A DNA stretch of 41,239 bases from Syntrophobacteraceae bacterium (GCA_025454175.1 JALOOX010000031.1:1-41239), one strand, 5' to 3'. Shown: positions 33,560-41,239, numbered from the stretch's first letter. Notes: generated by a model not told the origin, from the letters alone. Program-made: numbers and translations.

Positions 33560-34290
33560 TGGAGGACCCGAACGTGACACAGAACGCACGCCAGCTCAAG
33601 GAAGTCTGGCGGCACAGGCTCGATGTCGAACTGGCCGAGGCCGAGAGCGAGGGAGGCAATCTCCATTGGGGGAGGGCGGCGGCATGGGTCAGGAAGAGCA
33701 CCCTGTACCAGGGAGCGCGTCACCTCCTGGCTCCACCCTCTTCCCACTTCTTCCAGGTCCGCCTCGATGCGCTCATGGACCGAAAGCAGCTCACGGTTCC
33801 CTCACCCGGCATGCAGAAAGGATTTCAGCACTTCGATCCGAACCGCATGGCTCAGCGGGACTTCATTGCCGCCGCTCGACTTCAGAAGTCCGGAGAACGG
33901 CTGACCAGGGCCTCATACGGCTCCCCGCTTCGCCCTCCCATCGACCTCGTCCTGGGAGAGGCCCTTTGCGGCGCCGAGGACGGGGGGCTCGTCGGTGACG
34001 GCAGAGGGCACCTCGACCTGTCCTGCGCAATCCTCCGAGCCTTGGGGTGGCTGGATGGTCGGGCAAGGATCCTGGCCGTGGTCGGGAAAAGGTCCGTCGT
34101 TCCCGTTTGCCCCCAGGAGGATCATGACGTGAAGGCTCACGGCATCATCACCCCGGATGGGTTTTTTCGAACCGCTGAGGACAGGGCCCCCGGAAAGGAA
34201 ATCCAATGGGAGAAGCTCGGTGTGCGTCAGATTCGACGCAATGAGGTCCTCTTTTTCATCGCATCGAGGGATCGAAGGAGTTTCGGATAA
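33556..34290 (+). CDS. 5-formyltetrahydrofolate cyclo-ligase-like protein
   Basis: 244-residue cytoplasmic protein resembling the MTHFS-like fold (NagB/RpiA-type). Visible features are an N-terminal helical region rich in Arg/Lys ([16 protein letters not shown]), [28 protein letters not shown] in place of the usual DG...G.GGGYYDR turn, and [13 protein letters not shown] near the end. The canonical ATP/folate loop is changed (GDGRGHLDL), so it may belong to a divergent subgroup that is not a true cyclo-ligase. It overlaps uvrB by four bases and is probably co-translated. ATG 33556 or the adjacent ATG 33559 is the start. The family call is from pattern only. Confidence 0.65.
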   Translation: MMEDPNVTQNARQLKEVWRHRLDVELAEAESEGGNLHWGRAAAWVRKSTLYQGARHLLAPPSSHFFQVRLDALMDRKQLTVPSPGMQKGFQHFDPNRMAQRDFIAAARLQKSGERLTRASYGSPLRPPIDLVLGEALCGAEDGGLVGDGRGHLDLSCAILRALGWLDGRARILAVVGKRSVVPVCPQEDHDVKAHGIITPDGFFRTAEDRAPGKEIQWEKLGVRQIRRNEVLFFIASRDRRSFG

Positions 34291-34485
34291 CTTCGTTGCG
34301 ATGCGGATTTTCCATCGAATTGACTTGATGAATGACGCGGAAATATTTATTTGCTTGAGACCATTCGGGGGATGTCCTTTGGGGAAGCCAGGGATGACGC
34401 CAATGGAAACCCCGTTTCCCGGGCGCGGAAAACCATCGCGAGCTGCCCCCGGCTTTTCAGACGCAACAAGAGGTGTGAGGTCGCC

Positions 34486-35457
34486 GTGCTGAAAAATCAC
34501 TTGAAATCATTTATTTTATCGCTCGCAGTGATATCGCTCGGGGGAGGCCTTTGCGCTCCCATGCCCGTTTTCGCCCAGGATGACGAGGTCTTCACCGCGA
34601 GTGTCCGCCGCCACCCGTACCAGTTTCCCGAGCAGACGGTCATCGGGTCCGCCAGCTGGTTGAGGATCAAGAAGGGTGACACGCTCCTCGACATCGCCCG
34701 GCGTTTCGGGCTGGGCTGGAACGAGATCGAGCTTCTCTACCCCAAGATGGAGGCCTTCATCCCTCCCGCAGGTACGCGCCTCATGGTTCCCACCCTGTGG
34801 GTGCTGCCCCCGACGCAGCATCATCAGCTGCTGATCAACGTTCCCGAGCTGCGATTGTACTTCTTCGAAAAGGGAAAAGGCACGGTTCAGACCTATCCGA
34901 TCGGAATCGGGGACGAGGGATGGGAAACGCCCCTGGGCACCTTCAGCATCACCGAGAAGCGCCCCAATCCCACCTGGTACATACCGGCGTCGCTCCAGGA
35001 GAAGTACGGCATGGCCGTGATGCCGCCGGGCCCCGAAAACCCGCTGGGCGAGTTCATGATGAAATTCTCCGCCGGGGCCTACGGCGTGCATGGCACCGCT
35101 CAACCCTGGGGAGTCGGACGCCTCGTCAGCCACGGCTGCATTCGCTGCTATCCGGAGCACATCCGCATTCTATACCCTCAGGTCCCCATGGGCACCAGGC
35201 TCGAGATCATTTACGAGCCCGTCAAGTTCGGAAAACTGAACGGACAGATATTTGTAGAAGCTCATCCGGATGTATACAAGAAGATCCCGGATTATTATCA
35301 ATATGCCCGGCAGAAGCTCGCACTGTCTCCTTACGCCAGCCAGGTGGACGCCGGCAGGCTTTCCGCCGCGCTCAGACTGCAAAATGGGATGCCCGTCAAC
35401 ATCAGCCAGCTGCCTGGAGGGGACTCGGCTTTGAAAATGGTTGGGCTCGCTCCGTGA
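34486..35457 (+). CDS. LysM-containing L,D-transpeptidase (YkuD family)
   Basis: 323-residue secreted peptidoglycan enzyme that makes 3-3 cross-links or attaches proteins to the wall. It has a signal peptide at about 1-31 (FILSLAVISLGGGLCAPMPVFA, cut after FA-Q), a LysM domain at about 57-102 (WLRIKKGDTLLDIARRFGL...), and a YkuD catalytic domain at about 114-242. The active-site motif is LVSHGCIR with His216 and Cys218. Start GTG 34486 puts the signal peptide at the N-terminus; the frame is open from ATG 34351, but the upstream 45 residues are unlike a secreted protein. It resembles ErfK/YbiS/YcfS. No partner gene is adjacent. The 195-bp gap before it holds nothing I can name. Confidence 0.92.
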   Translation: MLKNHLKSFILSLAVISLGGGLCAPMPVFAQDDEVFTASVRRHPYQFPEQTVIGSASWLRIKKGDTLLDIARRFGLGWNEIELLYPKMEAFIPPAGTRLMVPTLWVLPPTQHHQLLINVPELRLYFFEKGKGTVQTYPIGIGDEGWETPLGTFSITEKRPNPTWYIPASLQEKYGMAVMPPGPENPLGEFMMKFSAGAYGVHGTAQPWGVGRLVSHGCIRCYPEHIRILYPQVPMGTRLEIIYEPVKFGKLNGQIFVEAHPDVYKKIPDYYQYARQKLALSPYASQVDAGRLSAALRLQNGMPVNISQLPGGDSALKMVGLAP

Positions 35458-35705
35458 TCATGGGTTTAGAGTGGCCAGATTCGCGATTCCGCAACGACTT
35501 CCGGAAAAATCTGCTTGATTTTGTTGAATGACTGGAGTAGCGTTGATTTACCATAGGAATCAATGGGGTTGCGGGCTGGTATCAGCCTGTTTTCATTGGA
35601 GATATGGTTGTGTGAGAGGAGGTGAGAGGAAAGCAGGGTGAACGATGTTTTTCTCGCTGTGTCTTTAAAGAGGGTTGATCAGACAATCGAATGAGGAGGA
35701 AAGAG

Positions 35706-35966
35706 ATGAAAAGAGTGCTGGTGCTTTTTGTTATGGTGGCTGTGGCTTTCACGATGATTTCGGGTTGTGCTTGTACTCAGGATGCCAAGAAGTGCACCGA
35801 GCTTTGCCAGGCCGCTCTGGACAAGGCAGCCCAGATCGAGCAGTCCTGTGCGGCAAGTGCCAGGGCAGCCGAAGCCTCTGCTCAGAGAGCCGAAGCAGCC
35901 GCCCGCCGGGCCGAAGCAGCCGCCGACAAGTGCGAGCAGGCTTTCAAGAGAGGGCTCAAGAAGTAA
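35706..35966 (+). CDS. cysteine-rich alanine-zipper lipoprotein (Lpp/OprI-like)
   Basis: 86-residue outer-membrane lipoprotein. The signal peptide ends in a lipobox (TMISGC) with the lipid Cys21. A heptad coiled coil follows, rich in Ala, Arg and Glu: RAAEASAQRAEAAARRAEAA, the alanine-zipper pattern of Lpp/OprI, which trimerises and links membrane to wall. It has six cysteines; besides Cys21 these are C23, C30, C34, C48 and C76, unlike Lpp or OprI, which have only the lipidated one. It ends KRGLKK, reminiscent of Lpp's C-terminal Lys used for peptidoglycan attachment by L,D-transpeptidases such as the gene upstream. Start ATG 35706 has GGAGG six bases before; an earlier ATG (35691) overlaps that site. 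Confidence 0.85.
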   Translation: MKRVLVLFVMVAVAFTMISGCACTQDAKKCTELCQAALDKAAQIEQSCAASARAAEASAQRAEAAARRAEAAADKCEQAFKRGLKK

Positions 35967-36011
35967 CTCGCAGTCAGCAGTTATTCTGCCATACCTTAAG
36001 CAATATGCAGC

Positions 36012-36063
36012 ATCATAAGAAAGGCCGGCGGATCATCATCGATTCGTTGGCCTTTCTTATGAT
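36012..36063. terminator. bidirectional terminator between lipoprotein and mla genes
   Basis: Perfect 15-bp stem ATCATAAGAAAGGCC / GGCCTTTCTTATGAT with a 22-base loop. The A/T-rich ends give a U-run on both transcripts. It lies between the convergent lipoprotein (stop 35966) and mlaD (stop 36126) genes. Confidence 0.8.
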
Positions 36064-36125
36064 TGGATCGTCTGGAGCCCCAAGCTTCCGAGCTGCACTC
36101 CTGCTATTTGTCCTTGCCTTGTTCC

Positions 36126-36590
36126 CTATTCCTGCTTTCCTTTGTTGCCTTCGATGCTGCCGAACACAAATTTGCTGAGCAGTGCTTCTATGTCCAGGGG
36201 CGGCTGAGTGTCTTGAATCCTCCCGTTGGGCTTGATGTATTCATCGGAACCGCCGGGACTGATGGAAATGTATTTATCACCAATGATTCCCTTGGTTTTT
36301 ATTCCCGCGATGGCGTCTTCCTCGATGCGAACGTTCTTGTCGATGCCGAGGGTCACCAGGGCCAGACCATCTTGCAGCCCTATGCTCTCGACCTTGCCGA
36401 TTTTGACGCCGGCCATGCTCACGTCCGCATTTTCCGTCAGGCCCCCCACGTTGGAAAACTGCGCCTGGATCCTGTATCTCGAGGTGCCGAGCCACTCCAC
36501 GTTGCCGAGCCTGAACGAAAGGTAGGCCATGCACAGCAGTCCCACCAGCAGAAACAACCCCACACCGAGCTCGATTCCTTTTCTCTCCAT
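36126..36590 (-). CDS. mlaD: MCE-domain lipid-binding subunit of the Mla transporter
   Basis: 154-residue inner-membrane-anchored protein with one helix (about 7-27, ELGVGLFLLVGLLCMAYLSF) and an MCE domain (about 38-118) that forms a hexameric ring for phospholipids. Typical motifs are YRIQAQFSNVGGLTENADVSMAGVKIGKVESI and GIIGDKYISISPGG. It completes the ABC transporter with MlaE and MlaF, moving phospholipid between membranes to keep the outer membrane asymmetric. It follows mlaE by 17 bases. No mlaC or mlaA gene is in the window. Confidence 0.94.
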   Translation of the reverse strand: MERKGIELGVGLFLLVGLLCMAYLSFRLGNVEWLGTSRYRIQAQFSNVGGLTENADVSMAGVKIGKVESIGLQDGLALVTLGIDKNVRIEEDAIAGIKTKGIIGDKYISISPGGSDEYIKPNGRIQDTQPPLDIEALLSKFVFGSIEGNKGKQE

Positions 36591-36607
36591 CACGGGCTTC
36601 CTTGTCG

Positions 36608-37393
36608 TCAAAGGAGGAGCGATGTCACCACGTAATTCCCGACGAGTATACTGATGGATGACAGAACCACCGCATCCGTGGTGGCTCGACTGACCTGCTC
36701 GGGGCCGTAGCTCCCTTCGTCGACCCCGGTGAAGAACCCTTTGTAAGTGCTGATCCAGATCATGATCACCGAAAAGCAGATGGATTTCACGATGCCCATG
36801 TGGACATCGGCCCATTGCACGCTCTTGCGCATTCCCTCGATGTACGCTCCCTCGTTGACCCCCAGCAGTTGAACGCCGATGACGTAGCCGCTGGCCATCC
36901 CGACAACGTCGAAGAATGCGGTCAGCAGCGGCAGGGCTATCAGGCTTGCGATGAGACGTGGAGTGACCAGGTAGGCATGGGGATCGATGGCCATGCACTC
37001 GAGGGCGTCGATCTGCTCGTCAATCCTCATGATACCCAGCTCGGCGCACATGGCCGAGCCGGCCCGCCCCGTGACCATGAGCGCCGAGAGCACCGGGCCC
37101 AGCTCGCGAATGATGCTGAGGGCCACGGCGGAGCCCAGCAGGCCCTCGGAGCCGAATTTCGCCAGGGTGTAATAACCCTGGAGGGCCAGCACCATTCCCG
37201 TGAAGGCTCCCGTGAATCCCACCACGAAAAGGGATTTGGTCCCGATGAACCAGACCTGTTTCACCACGAAGGAGAACTTGCCGGGAGGTCTCCAGAGCCC
37301 TCGCAGCATGTGGCAGAAGAACAGGCCCAACCGCCCGAGGCGTCCCAGTTCGTCCAGAGCATGGGCGCCGAGTGACTGGATGAAATGGGTCAT
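36608..37393 (-). CDS. mlaE: Mla lipid transporter permease
   Basis: 261-residue permease of the MlaE/DUF140 family with about five transmembrane helices. Family landmarks are GFTGAFTGMVLALQGYYTLAKFG, RELGPVLSALMVTGRAGSAM, EQIDALECMAIDPHAYLVTP and YKGFFTGVDEGSYGPEQV. It forms a dimer gated by the ATPase MlaF. Start ATG 37393 is preceded by GGAGGG. It lies 56 bases after mlaF in a co-directional operon. Confidence 0.95.
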   Translation of the reverse strand: MTHFIQSLGAHALDELGRLGRLGLFFCHMLRGLWRPPGKFSFVVKQVWFIGTKSLFVVGFTGAFTGMVLALQGYYTLAKFGSEGLLGSAVALSIIRELGPVLSALMVTGRAGSAMCAELGIMRIDEQIDALECMAIDPHAYLVTPRLIASLIALPLLTAFFDVVGMASGYVIGVQLLGVNEGAYIEGMRKSVQWADVHMGIVKSICFSVIMIWISTYKGFFTGVDEGSYGPEQVSRATTDAVVLSSISILVGNYVVTSLLL

Positions 37394-37449
37394 GGTCGAA
37401 TCCCTCCGACGGAATCAAGCGGCGGAATGAGGTCCCGAAGCATTCCAGG

Positions 37450-38244
37450 TCAGCCCACCTTGAGCAGGCTATCGAGGTAATTGGAAGTGTCCAGCTCCTG
37501 CCGGTCCGCCTCCCGCCGCAGGAACTGCATCACTCGCGGATTCCGGCTCTTGCGAATGTCATCGGGGCTGCCCGCCGCCAGGACGCGCCCCTGGTCGAGC
37601 ACGGCCATCTGATCGGCGATGAGAAAAGCGCTTTCCAGCTCGTGAGTCACCACGATGATCGTCATGCCCAGGGTCTCCTTGAGCTCGACCAGCAGTCGAT
37701 CGAGGCCGGCGGCCGTGATGGGGTCCAGCCCCGAGGACGGTTCATCCACGAAAAGAATCTCGGGATCCATGGCCATGGCCCTGGCGAGTCCGGCCCGCTT
37801 GCGCATGCCGCCGCTCAGCTGGGAGGGCATGTAGTCGCCGAATCCCGAAAGGCCCACCAGGTGCAGCTTGATGAGGGCCATGACGCGGATGGTCTCCCTG
37901 GCCAGCCGGGTGTGAACGTTCAGGGGGACGGCGATGTTCTCGTGAAGGGTCATGGAGTTGAAAAGCGCGCCGCTTTGGAACAGCACCCCGATCCTTCGTC
38001 GGTAATCCTTCATGGCCTCGGGGCTGAAACGCCCGAGATCCTCGCCGTCCACGAAGAGCTGCCGGGGAAGGGTCCGCTTGAGACCGATCAGGTGTCGCAG
38101 CAGGGTCGTCTTCCCGCATCCGCTGGGCCCCATGATGACCGTCACGCCATTCCTGGGAATTCCGAAGCGTAGTTCGTGCAGGATCCGGCGCTGGCCGTAG
38201 GTGCTGGAGAGTCCCTGGATTTCGATGAGGTTTCCTGATGCCAT
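37450..38244 (-). CDS. mlaF: Mla lipid transporter ATP-binding protein
   Basis: 264-residue ABC ATPase powering the Mla transporter. Walker A is GPSGCGKTT (39-47), the Q loop is IGVLFQSGALFNSMTL, the signature is QLSGGMRKRAGLARA, Walker B is ILFVDEPSSGLDP, and the switch His is in VVTHE. The LSGGMRKR form is characteristic of MlaF/Ttg2A. Its start ATG 38244 lies three bases after the end of the STAS gene, the usual arrangement in which a STAS partner (MlaB) stabilises MlaF. Confidence 0.95.
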   Translation of the reverse strand: MASGNLIEIQGLSSTYGQRRILHELRFGIPRNGVTVIMGPSGCGKTTLLRHLIGLKRTLPRQLFVDGEDLGRFSPEAMKDYRRRIGVLFQSGALFNSMTLHENIAVPLNVHTRLARETIRVMALIKLHLVGLSGFGDYMPSQLSGGMRKRAGLARAMAMDPEILFVDEPSSGLDPITAAGLDRLLVELKETLGMTIIVVTHELESAFLIADQMAVLDQGRVLAAGSPDDIRKSRNPRVMQFLRREADRQELDTSNYLDSLLKVG

Positions 38245-38247
38245 GGC

Positions 38248-38577
38248 TCAGCTGCTCTCTCGATTGTCGTGGTTGAGGCCGAATGCCTGATTCAGCCTGG
38301 CCAGGGTGAACAGCCTCTGGTGCTCGTCCCGCATACCGGTGATGTCGAGATTGAGCTCGTTTTGGGACAAAACCCGGAGCACCTCGACCATCATGGCCAC
38401 CGCCGAGGTATCCATGGACTCGACCAGGGAGAAATCAATCTCCACGCTCGTGGGATCCTGCGTTCGGATGAGGCGGAGCAGTCGCTTTCTCGCCTCGGGG
38501 ACGGTGGTCATGTCGAGCTTTCCCTCGATCTTGACGTGGATCCGCCCTCTTCGGCACTCAACACAAGAAAGCTTCAC
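38248..38577 (-). CDS. STAS-domain protein, MlaB-like
   Basis: 109-residue STAS-domain protein (anti-sigma-factor antagonist fold). The core is KIEGKLDMTTVPEARKRLLR, then VEIDFSLVESMDTSAVAMMV, with the Asp-Thr-Ser of the STAS loop, and a C-terminal strand/helix. The neighbouring mlaF, mlaE and mlaD suggest it is the MlaB subunit that binds MlaF; a separate regulatory STAS role is less likely. Start GTG 38577 has GGGAGG five bases upstream. The open frame extends 37 codons further but without STAS sequence. Confidence 0.82.
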   Translation of the reverse strand: MKLSCVECRRGRIHVKIEGKLDMTTVPEARKRLLRLIRTQDPTSVEIDFSLVESMDTSAVAMMVEVLRVLSQNELNLDITGMRDEHQRLFTLARLNQAFGLNHDNRESS

Positions 38578-38678
38578 GGTCTGCCTCCCAAAAAGTCCGA
38601 ACCCATCGCATGAGCCGGGTGGATTCACAATTCGGCATTCGATAACACAGCGCTTTCCGGATGATAAGTGGAAAAAGC

Positions 38679-39608
38679 TCAAGAACATTCCTGACGATCA
38701 GGTCCCCGCAGGAGCTTGCTCACCGCCACCTTGACCAGGCTCCAGATGCCCGAGGCCGAGAAGATCCGTTCGATGGATCGTTCGAACATGACCGTGATCT
38801 TCGGTTGAAACTCTTCATCCCCCTCGTGAAGAAGAAAATAAACCGGAGCCTGCGGACATGGCCGCAGGCTCGCGGCGGCATCGGCCAAATCCAGAACCTC
38901 GGCGCCCAGGAATGTCGCGGCCTCCCGGAAACCCCCGGCGTCATAACCATAGCGCTCCAGGAGTCCGTGCAGGTCCATGGCGTGAGGCCCCCTGAAGTAA
39001 TGGGCCTCCTTGAGATCGGCCACCCCGATGAGGTCCCGGCCTTCTTCCTGCATCGGCTCGACGTTCACGAGGTAGAGGAGGGTGACGAGCCCCCAGAGCG
39101 CATCGCCGATCTCGATCCATTGCTCGCGGACCCGGCGGCACACCCGTTTTCCAACGGTGTCCACCCACAGCAGCTCATTGAACGACTGAAGGCATACGCC
39201 GCCATCGGGCCCCGCGGTAGCCTTCGCCGCCTGGCGGAGCACGGAGACGTCCCGAGCCGACACCCGCTCCCAATATTCATCGGGAATGTGAAGCTTCGAT
39301 CGATTGTGGGTCATTGCGGGAGGGGGCTCCTTTCGGCGCCGCTCCTGCATGGCCAGGAAGCCCTGGCTGAAGGGATAGGGACCGGAGCTGAAATTCACGC
39401 ACGGAAACTCCGCGCAGTCCCGCAGGCAGAAGTCGATCTGTTTGAGGGAGGCGCAGGCCAGTATGGGGCAGGGGCTGCCCAGGATGCGCTTCTGAGCTTC
39501 CAGCTTCCCCGCTGCTGTGGCGCTCCGTCCCGGCCCGCACGTCGAGCAGACCTCCATGAGCCGCAGCTTGCACACCTCGCAATCCACACCGCACGCCCCG
39601 GTCGGCAT
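38679..39608 (-). CDS. DUF3786 protein with N-terminal cysteine-rich zinc-binding region
   Basis: 309-residue protein. Residues 1-70 have a cysteine cluster: CGVDCEVCKLRLMEVCSTC, then CPILACASLKQIDFC, and CAEFPC, giving about ten cysteines similar to DUF3795-type zinc motifs. Residues about 100-300 match DUF3786 (WVDTVGKRVCRR, LVTLLYLVNVEP, DLKEAHYFRGPHAMDLHGLL, FLLHEGDEEFQPKITVMFE). DUF3786 occurs mainly in anaerobes and is often linked to corrinoid or C1 proteins; its function is unknown. Start ATG 39608 has AAAGGAG nearby. It lies 101 bases before the STAS gene on the same strand and may be in the same operon or a separate one. Confidence 0.85.
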   Translation of the reverse strand: MPTGACGVDCEVCKLRLMEVCSTCGPGRSATAAGKLEAQKRILGSPCPILACASLKQIDFCLRDCAEFPCVNFSSGPYPFSQGFLAMQERRRKEPPPAMTHNRSKLHIPDEYWERVSARDVSVLRQAAKATAGPDGGVCLQSFNELLWVDTVGKRVCRRVREQWIEIGDALWGLVTLLYLVNVEPMQEEGRDLIGVADLKEAHYFRGPHAMDLHGLLERYGYDAGGFREAATFLGAEVLDLADAAASLRPCPQAPVYFLLHEGDEEFQPKITVMFERSIERIFSASGIWSLVKVAVSKLLRGPDRQECS

Positions 39609-39709
39609 GATCGCTCCTTTTGCGCTGGGTCGATTCGGGGCTCGAACTGGGAATCGACCATCGGGTCGAAGCTCGCTCGGTATTCCCGTGGTCCAAAGGG
39701 CTTCCAGCC

Positions 39710-39737
39710 TTGTGCCTCATATCTCATGCCTTGTACC
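39710..39737 (-). repeat. heptanucleotide repeat, locus 4
   Basis: Read on the minus strand: GGTACAA, GGCATGA, GATATGA and GGCACAA, four consecutive units all fitting GRYAYRA. They lie about 100 bases upstream of the DUF3786 gene. Confidence 0.7.
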
Positions 39738-39888
39738 TGCAGGTCAACAGCCCAGCCAGGGGTGTTGGAATTTTCCCGGGACGCGGAGGGTAGGAGATGA
39801 ATCGAGACTCTGCCGCCCGGTCCAGGCGTTTCCCTTGATTTCCACCTTGGCAGGAGGCTGTCCGAGAACGGGCGCATCGCCTTCCGTT

Positions 39889-39957
39889 GTCATCCCGGCG
39901 AAAGCCGGGCTCCCGGTTTTATGCGGCTTCCTGGCCCCCGGCCTTCGCCGGAATGAC
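39889..39957. repeat. REP-like palindromic element
   Basis: 69-bp imperfect inverted repeat. The left arm starts GTCATCCCGGCGAAAGCCGG and the right arm ends CCTTCGCCGGAATGAC. This resembles the GTCATTCCxGCGAAxGC palindromes scattered through many proteobacterial genomes, which are thought to be moved by a trans-acting transposase. Confidence 0.75.
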
Positions 39958-39965
39958 GTTCCGGA

Positions 39966-40090
39966 GACATTCTCGAGCCTCCTGGACTGAAATTCTTGCC
40001 ATCCAGCAAGCAATCGGAGTGAACTGTGTACACGCAAGTTGATGCGTTATTATGGACGGACACCCTTTTCTGCGGTAGACATTCTCGAGC
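39966..40090 (+). repeat. 13-bp direct repeat pair
   Basis: GACATTCTCGAGC occurs at 39966-39978 and again at 40078-40090, 112 bp apart. The second copy lies upstream of the transglycosylase-like gene. It may mark an old duplication or insertion; nothing between the copies looks like a gene. Confidence 0.5.
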
Positions 40091-40138
40091 TCCCAGGGGA
40101 TACGGCTCGATAAGGATTAACGGATTTGGAGGCCCTCC

Positions 40139-40894
40139 ATGCACGATTGTATGCACGATTGCTCCAGGCTCGAGAGATTGGTGTACTTTGTGGCAACCCT
40201 TTGCCTTGCGGCCGGCGTATTTGGCTGTGCAACCACTGAAAGCACTGCCCCAATAAACCCGTCCGGTCAGGCGGCGCCTCAGGCAGAAAAGACGTTAGCG
40301 CCCGGACAATTTCAACGTTCGGTGTATCAGAGCCCTGGGATGGTCACCTATTATCCTCCGCCCGGCAGGATCGATTTCTGCGGGGAGCCCATCCCCTTGG
40401 AACGCCAGGAGGTCCTGGAGCGATTCGACAAAGAGTTCACTCTCGTCGTGTACAACCATGCACAGGTTTACCGGTGGTTAAAGCGCAAGGAGCTCTATTT
40501 CCCTTGGATTGAGGAACGCCTCCGGCGCCTCAACCTGCCCGAAGACCTGAAGTATGTCGCCATTGCGGAAAGCGAACCCCCGCTAAACGCCCCGGAGAAG
40601 AGAAAATCGCTGGACATGGGTTATGACTTCGAGCGCTCCCCCGACAGCGCTCTCCAGTATTTGGGGGATCTTTACCACACTTTCAAAAGCTGGGCTCTCG
40701 TGTTAGCGGCTTACAACGGCGGTGAAAAGCGTATTTTGGACGAATCCCGTGCGCAGGGCGAGAGGGATTACTATCGGATGATACTGCCACAGGAGACTGA
40801 GCGCTACGTTTTCAGGATTTTGGCGATCAAGGCGGTCCTGAGCGACCCGACGCGGTATGGGTACGAACTGCCCAAAGGCGCGAGACACCCTTAG
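40139..40894 (+). CDS. degenerate MltD-like lytic-transglycosylase lipoprotein
   Basis: 251-residue probable lipoprotein with a signal helix LVYFVATLCLAAGVFGC ending in a lipobox Cys. The body matches the SLT domain of MltD-type transglycosylases, which cleave peptidoglycan: FTLVVYNHAQVYRWLKRKEL, LPEDLKYVAIAESE (catalytic-Glu motif), then SPDSALQYLGDLY, WALVLAAYNGGEKRI, and ETERYVFRILAIKAVL. Between the Glu motif and SPDSAL only about 20 residues occur where relatives have about 45. The GxxGxWQFM...T...YGL core is missing, so hydrolytic activity is doubtful. ATG 40139 has GGAGG six bases before; the next 12 bases duplicate, giving MHDCMHDC. Confidence 0.8.
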   Translation: MHDCMHDCSRLERLVYFVATLCLAAGVFGCATTESTAPINPSGQAAPQAEKTLAPGQFQRSVYQSPGMVTYYPPPGRIDFCGEPIPLERQEVLERFDKEFTLVVYNHAQVYRWLKRKELYFPWIEERLRRLNLPEDLKYVAIAESEPPLNAPEKRKSLDMGYDFERSPDSALQYLGDLYHTFKSWALVLAAYNGGEKRILDESRAQGERDYYRMILPQETERYVFRILAIKAVLSDPTRYGYELPKGARHP

Positions 40895-41239
40895 GTCCAG
40901 CAGGCCCGTGGGCAGGTCAACCTCTCTCTCCTGGTCCTTTGAATGCCAAGGTCTCAAAAGCTCAACACCTCCAGATCATTGTCGTTATGCGACTTGCGCC
41001 CGTCGCCGGCTTCAGGATTGGCAAGCTGTAGAAACTCCGCAAATCGTTTTCTGGCAGGGATTTCCCGAGGGAAATTGCGTATGGTGGCAGAGGCAATGCA
41101 AATCTTCAGACCTTCTATAGAGCAGAGAGACAGACTTGTAGCTCACATTCCGCACCCAGGTGCTGAACTGAAGGGGAATTTTCGATCTCCCTCAAATCCA
41201 CTGCTCAACCGGCTCTGGGCTCGGCGGTGAAGATATCCG
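40895..41239. other. 345-bp terminal region without a recognisable gene
   Basis: Open frames on the plus strand (40943-41230, 95 codons) and minus strand show no family resemblance or ribosome-binding site. A small palindrome, ATTTCCC-GA-GGGAAAT, is at 41060-41075. It may hold the end of a gene to the right, but this cannot be seen here. Confidence 0.4.

Larger units (their letters stand above)
39609..40138. other. 530-bp intergenic region rich in repeats
   Basis: No gene seen on either strand. It contains a heptad repeat (39710-39737), a REP-like palindrome (39889-39957) and a 13-bp direct repeat (39966-39978 and 40078-40090). GGAGG just before 40139 is the ribosome-binding site of the next gene. 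Confidence 0.6.

Noticed and set aside
34291..34485. Possible cyclic-di-GMP (GEMM) riboswitch before the L,D-transpeptidase gene
   Set aside because: A GACGCCAATGG stretch recalls the GEMM core, but the conserved GACGCAAAGC and the paired stems are not present.
40943..41230. 95-codon plus-strand frame at the right edge
   Set aside because: No ribosome-binding site, biased Ser/Arg/Pro composition typical of out-of-frame reading, and no family match.

Overview
The window reads as a GC-rich chromosome segment of a Gram-negative, probably anaerobic bacterium, most likely a deltaproteobacterium (Desulfobacterota, Syntrophobacter-like). This is inferred from an Mla lipid-transport cluster with a STAS protein, a DUF3786 protein, many hybrid histidine kinases, a sigma-54 response regulator, an OprI-type alanine-zipper lipoprotein and DoxX/rhodanese sulfur-type genes. 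No rRNA, tRNA, CRISPR array, prophage or intact insertion sequence was seen.

Layout. 1-5603 (minus): most of a giant thioester alpha-2-macroglobulin that runs off the left edge. 5869-7954 (plus): DNA-3-methyladenine glycosylase I, an ArsA/Get3-type ATPase with an HSP20-like tail, and a small overlapping CxxC protein. 8045-17503 (plus): a signalling block of a periplasmic binding protein, a multi-PAS sensor kinase, a lone receiver, a REC-kinase-REC hybrid, a Cys-cluster protein and a CBS-sensing hybrid kinase. 17726-24274 (minus): two linked units. The first is an arsR-rhodanese-MauE/DoxX-DUF4405 operon followed by an NtrC-type regulator. The second is a sigma-54 promoter feeding a truncated kinase ATPase domain, a pseudo-receiver protein with a four-cysteine tail, and ktrB-ktrA potassium uptake genes. 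24498-25188 (minus): a HEPN/MNT pair. 25608-28655 (plus): a TauE/SafE exporter, an ECF sigma / anti-sigma / CpxP-like set and a small coiled-coil protein. 28832-35966 (plus): argS, a SPOR protein, uvrB, an MTHFS-like gene, a LysM L,D-transpeptidase and a small lipoprotein. 36126-39608 (minus): mlaB-like STAS, mlaF, mlaE, mlaD and a DUF3786 gene. 40139-40894 (plus): a lytic-transglycosylase-like lipoprotein without its central motif.

The best candidate for a new system is 17726-22303. An orphan NtrC-family regulator lies just upstream of a near-consensus sigma-54 promoter (20812-20827). A 10-bp-arm inverted repeat sits about 120 bp before the expected transcription start, where an enhancer should be. 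The promoter faces the kinase remnant, the Cys4 pseudo-receiver and KtrBA, which suggests activator-dependent potassium uptake tied to a possible metal or redox sensor.

A second signal is a family of degenerate heptanucleotide repeats at four places (5665-5685, 13751-13785, 24465-24492, 39710-39737). One of them has become the C-terminal codons of a kinase. A 69-bp REP-like palindrome lies near the fourth.
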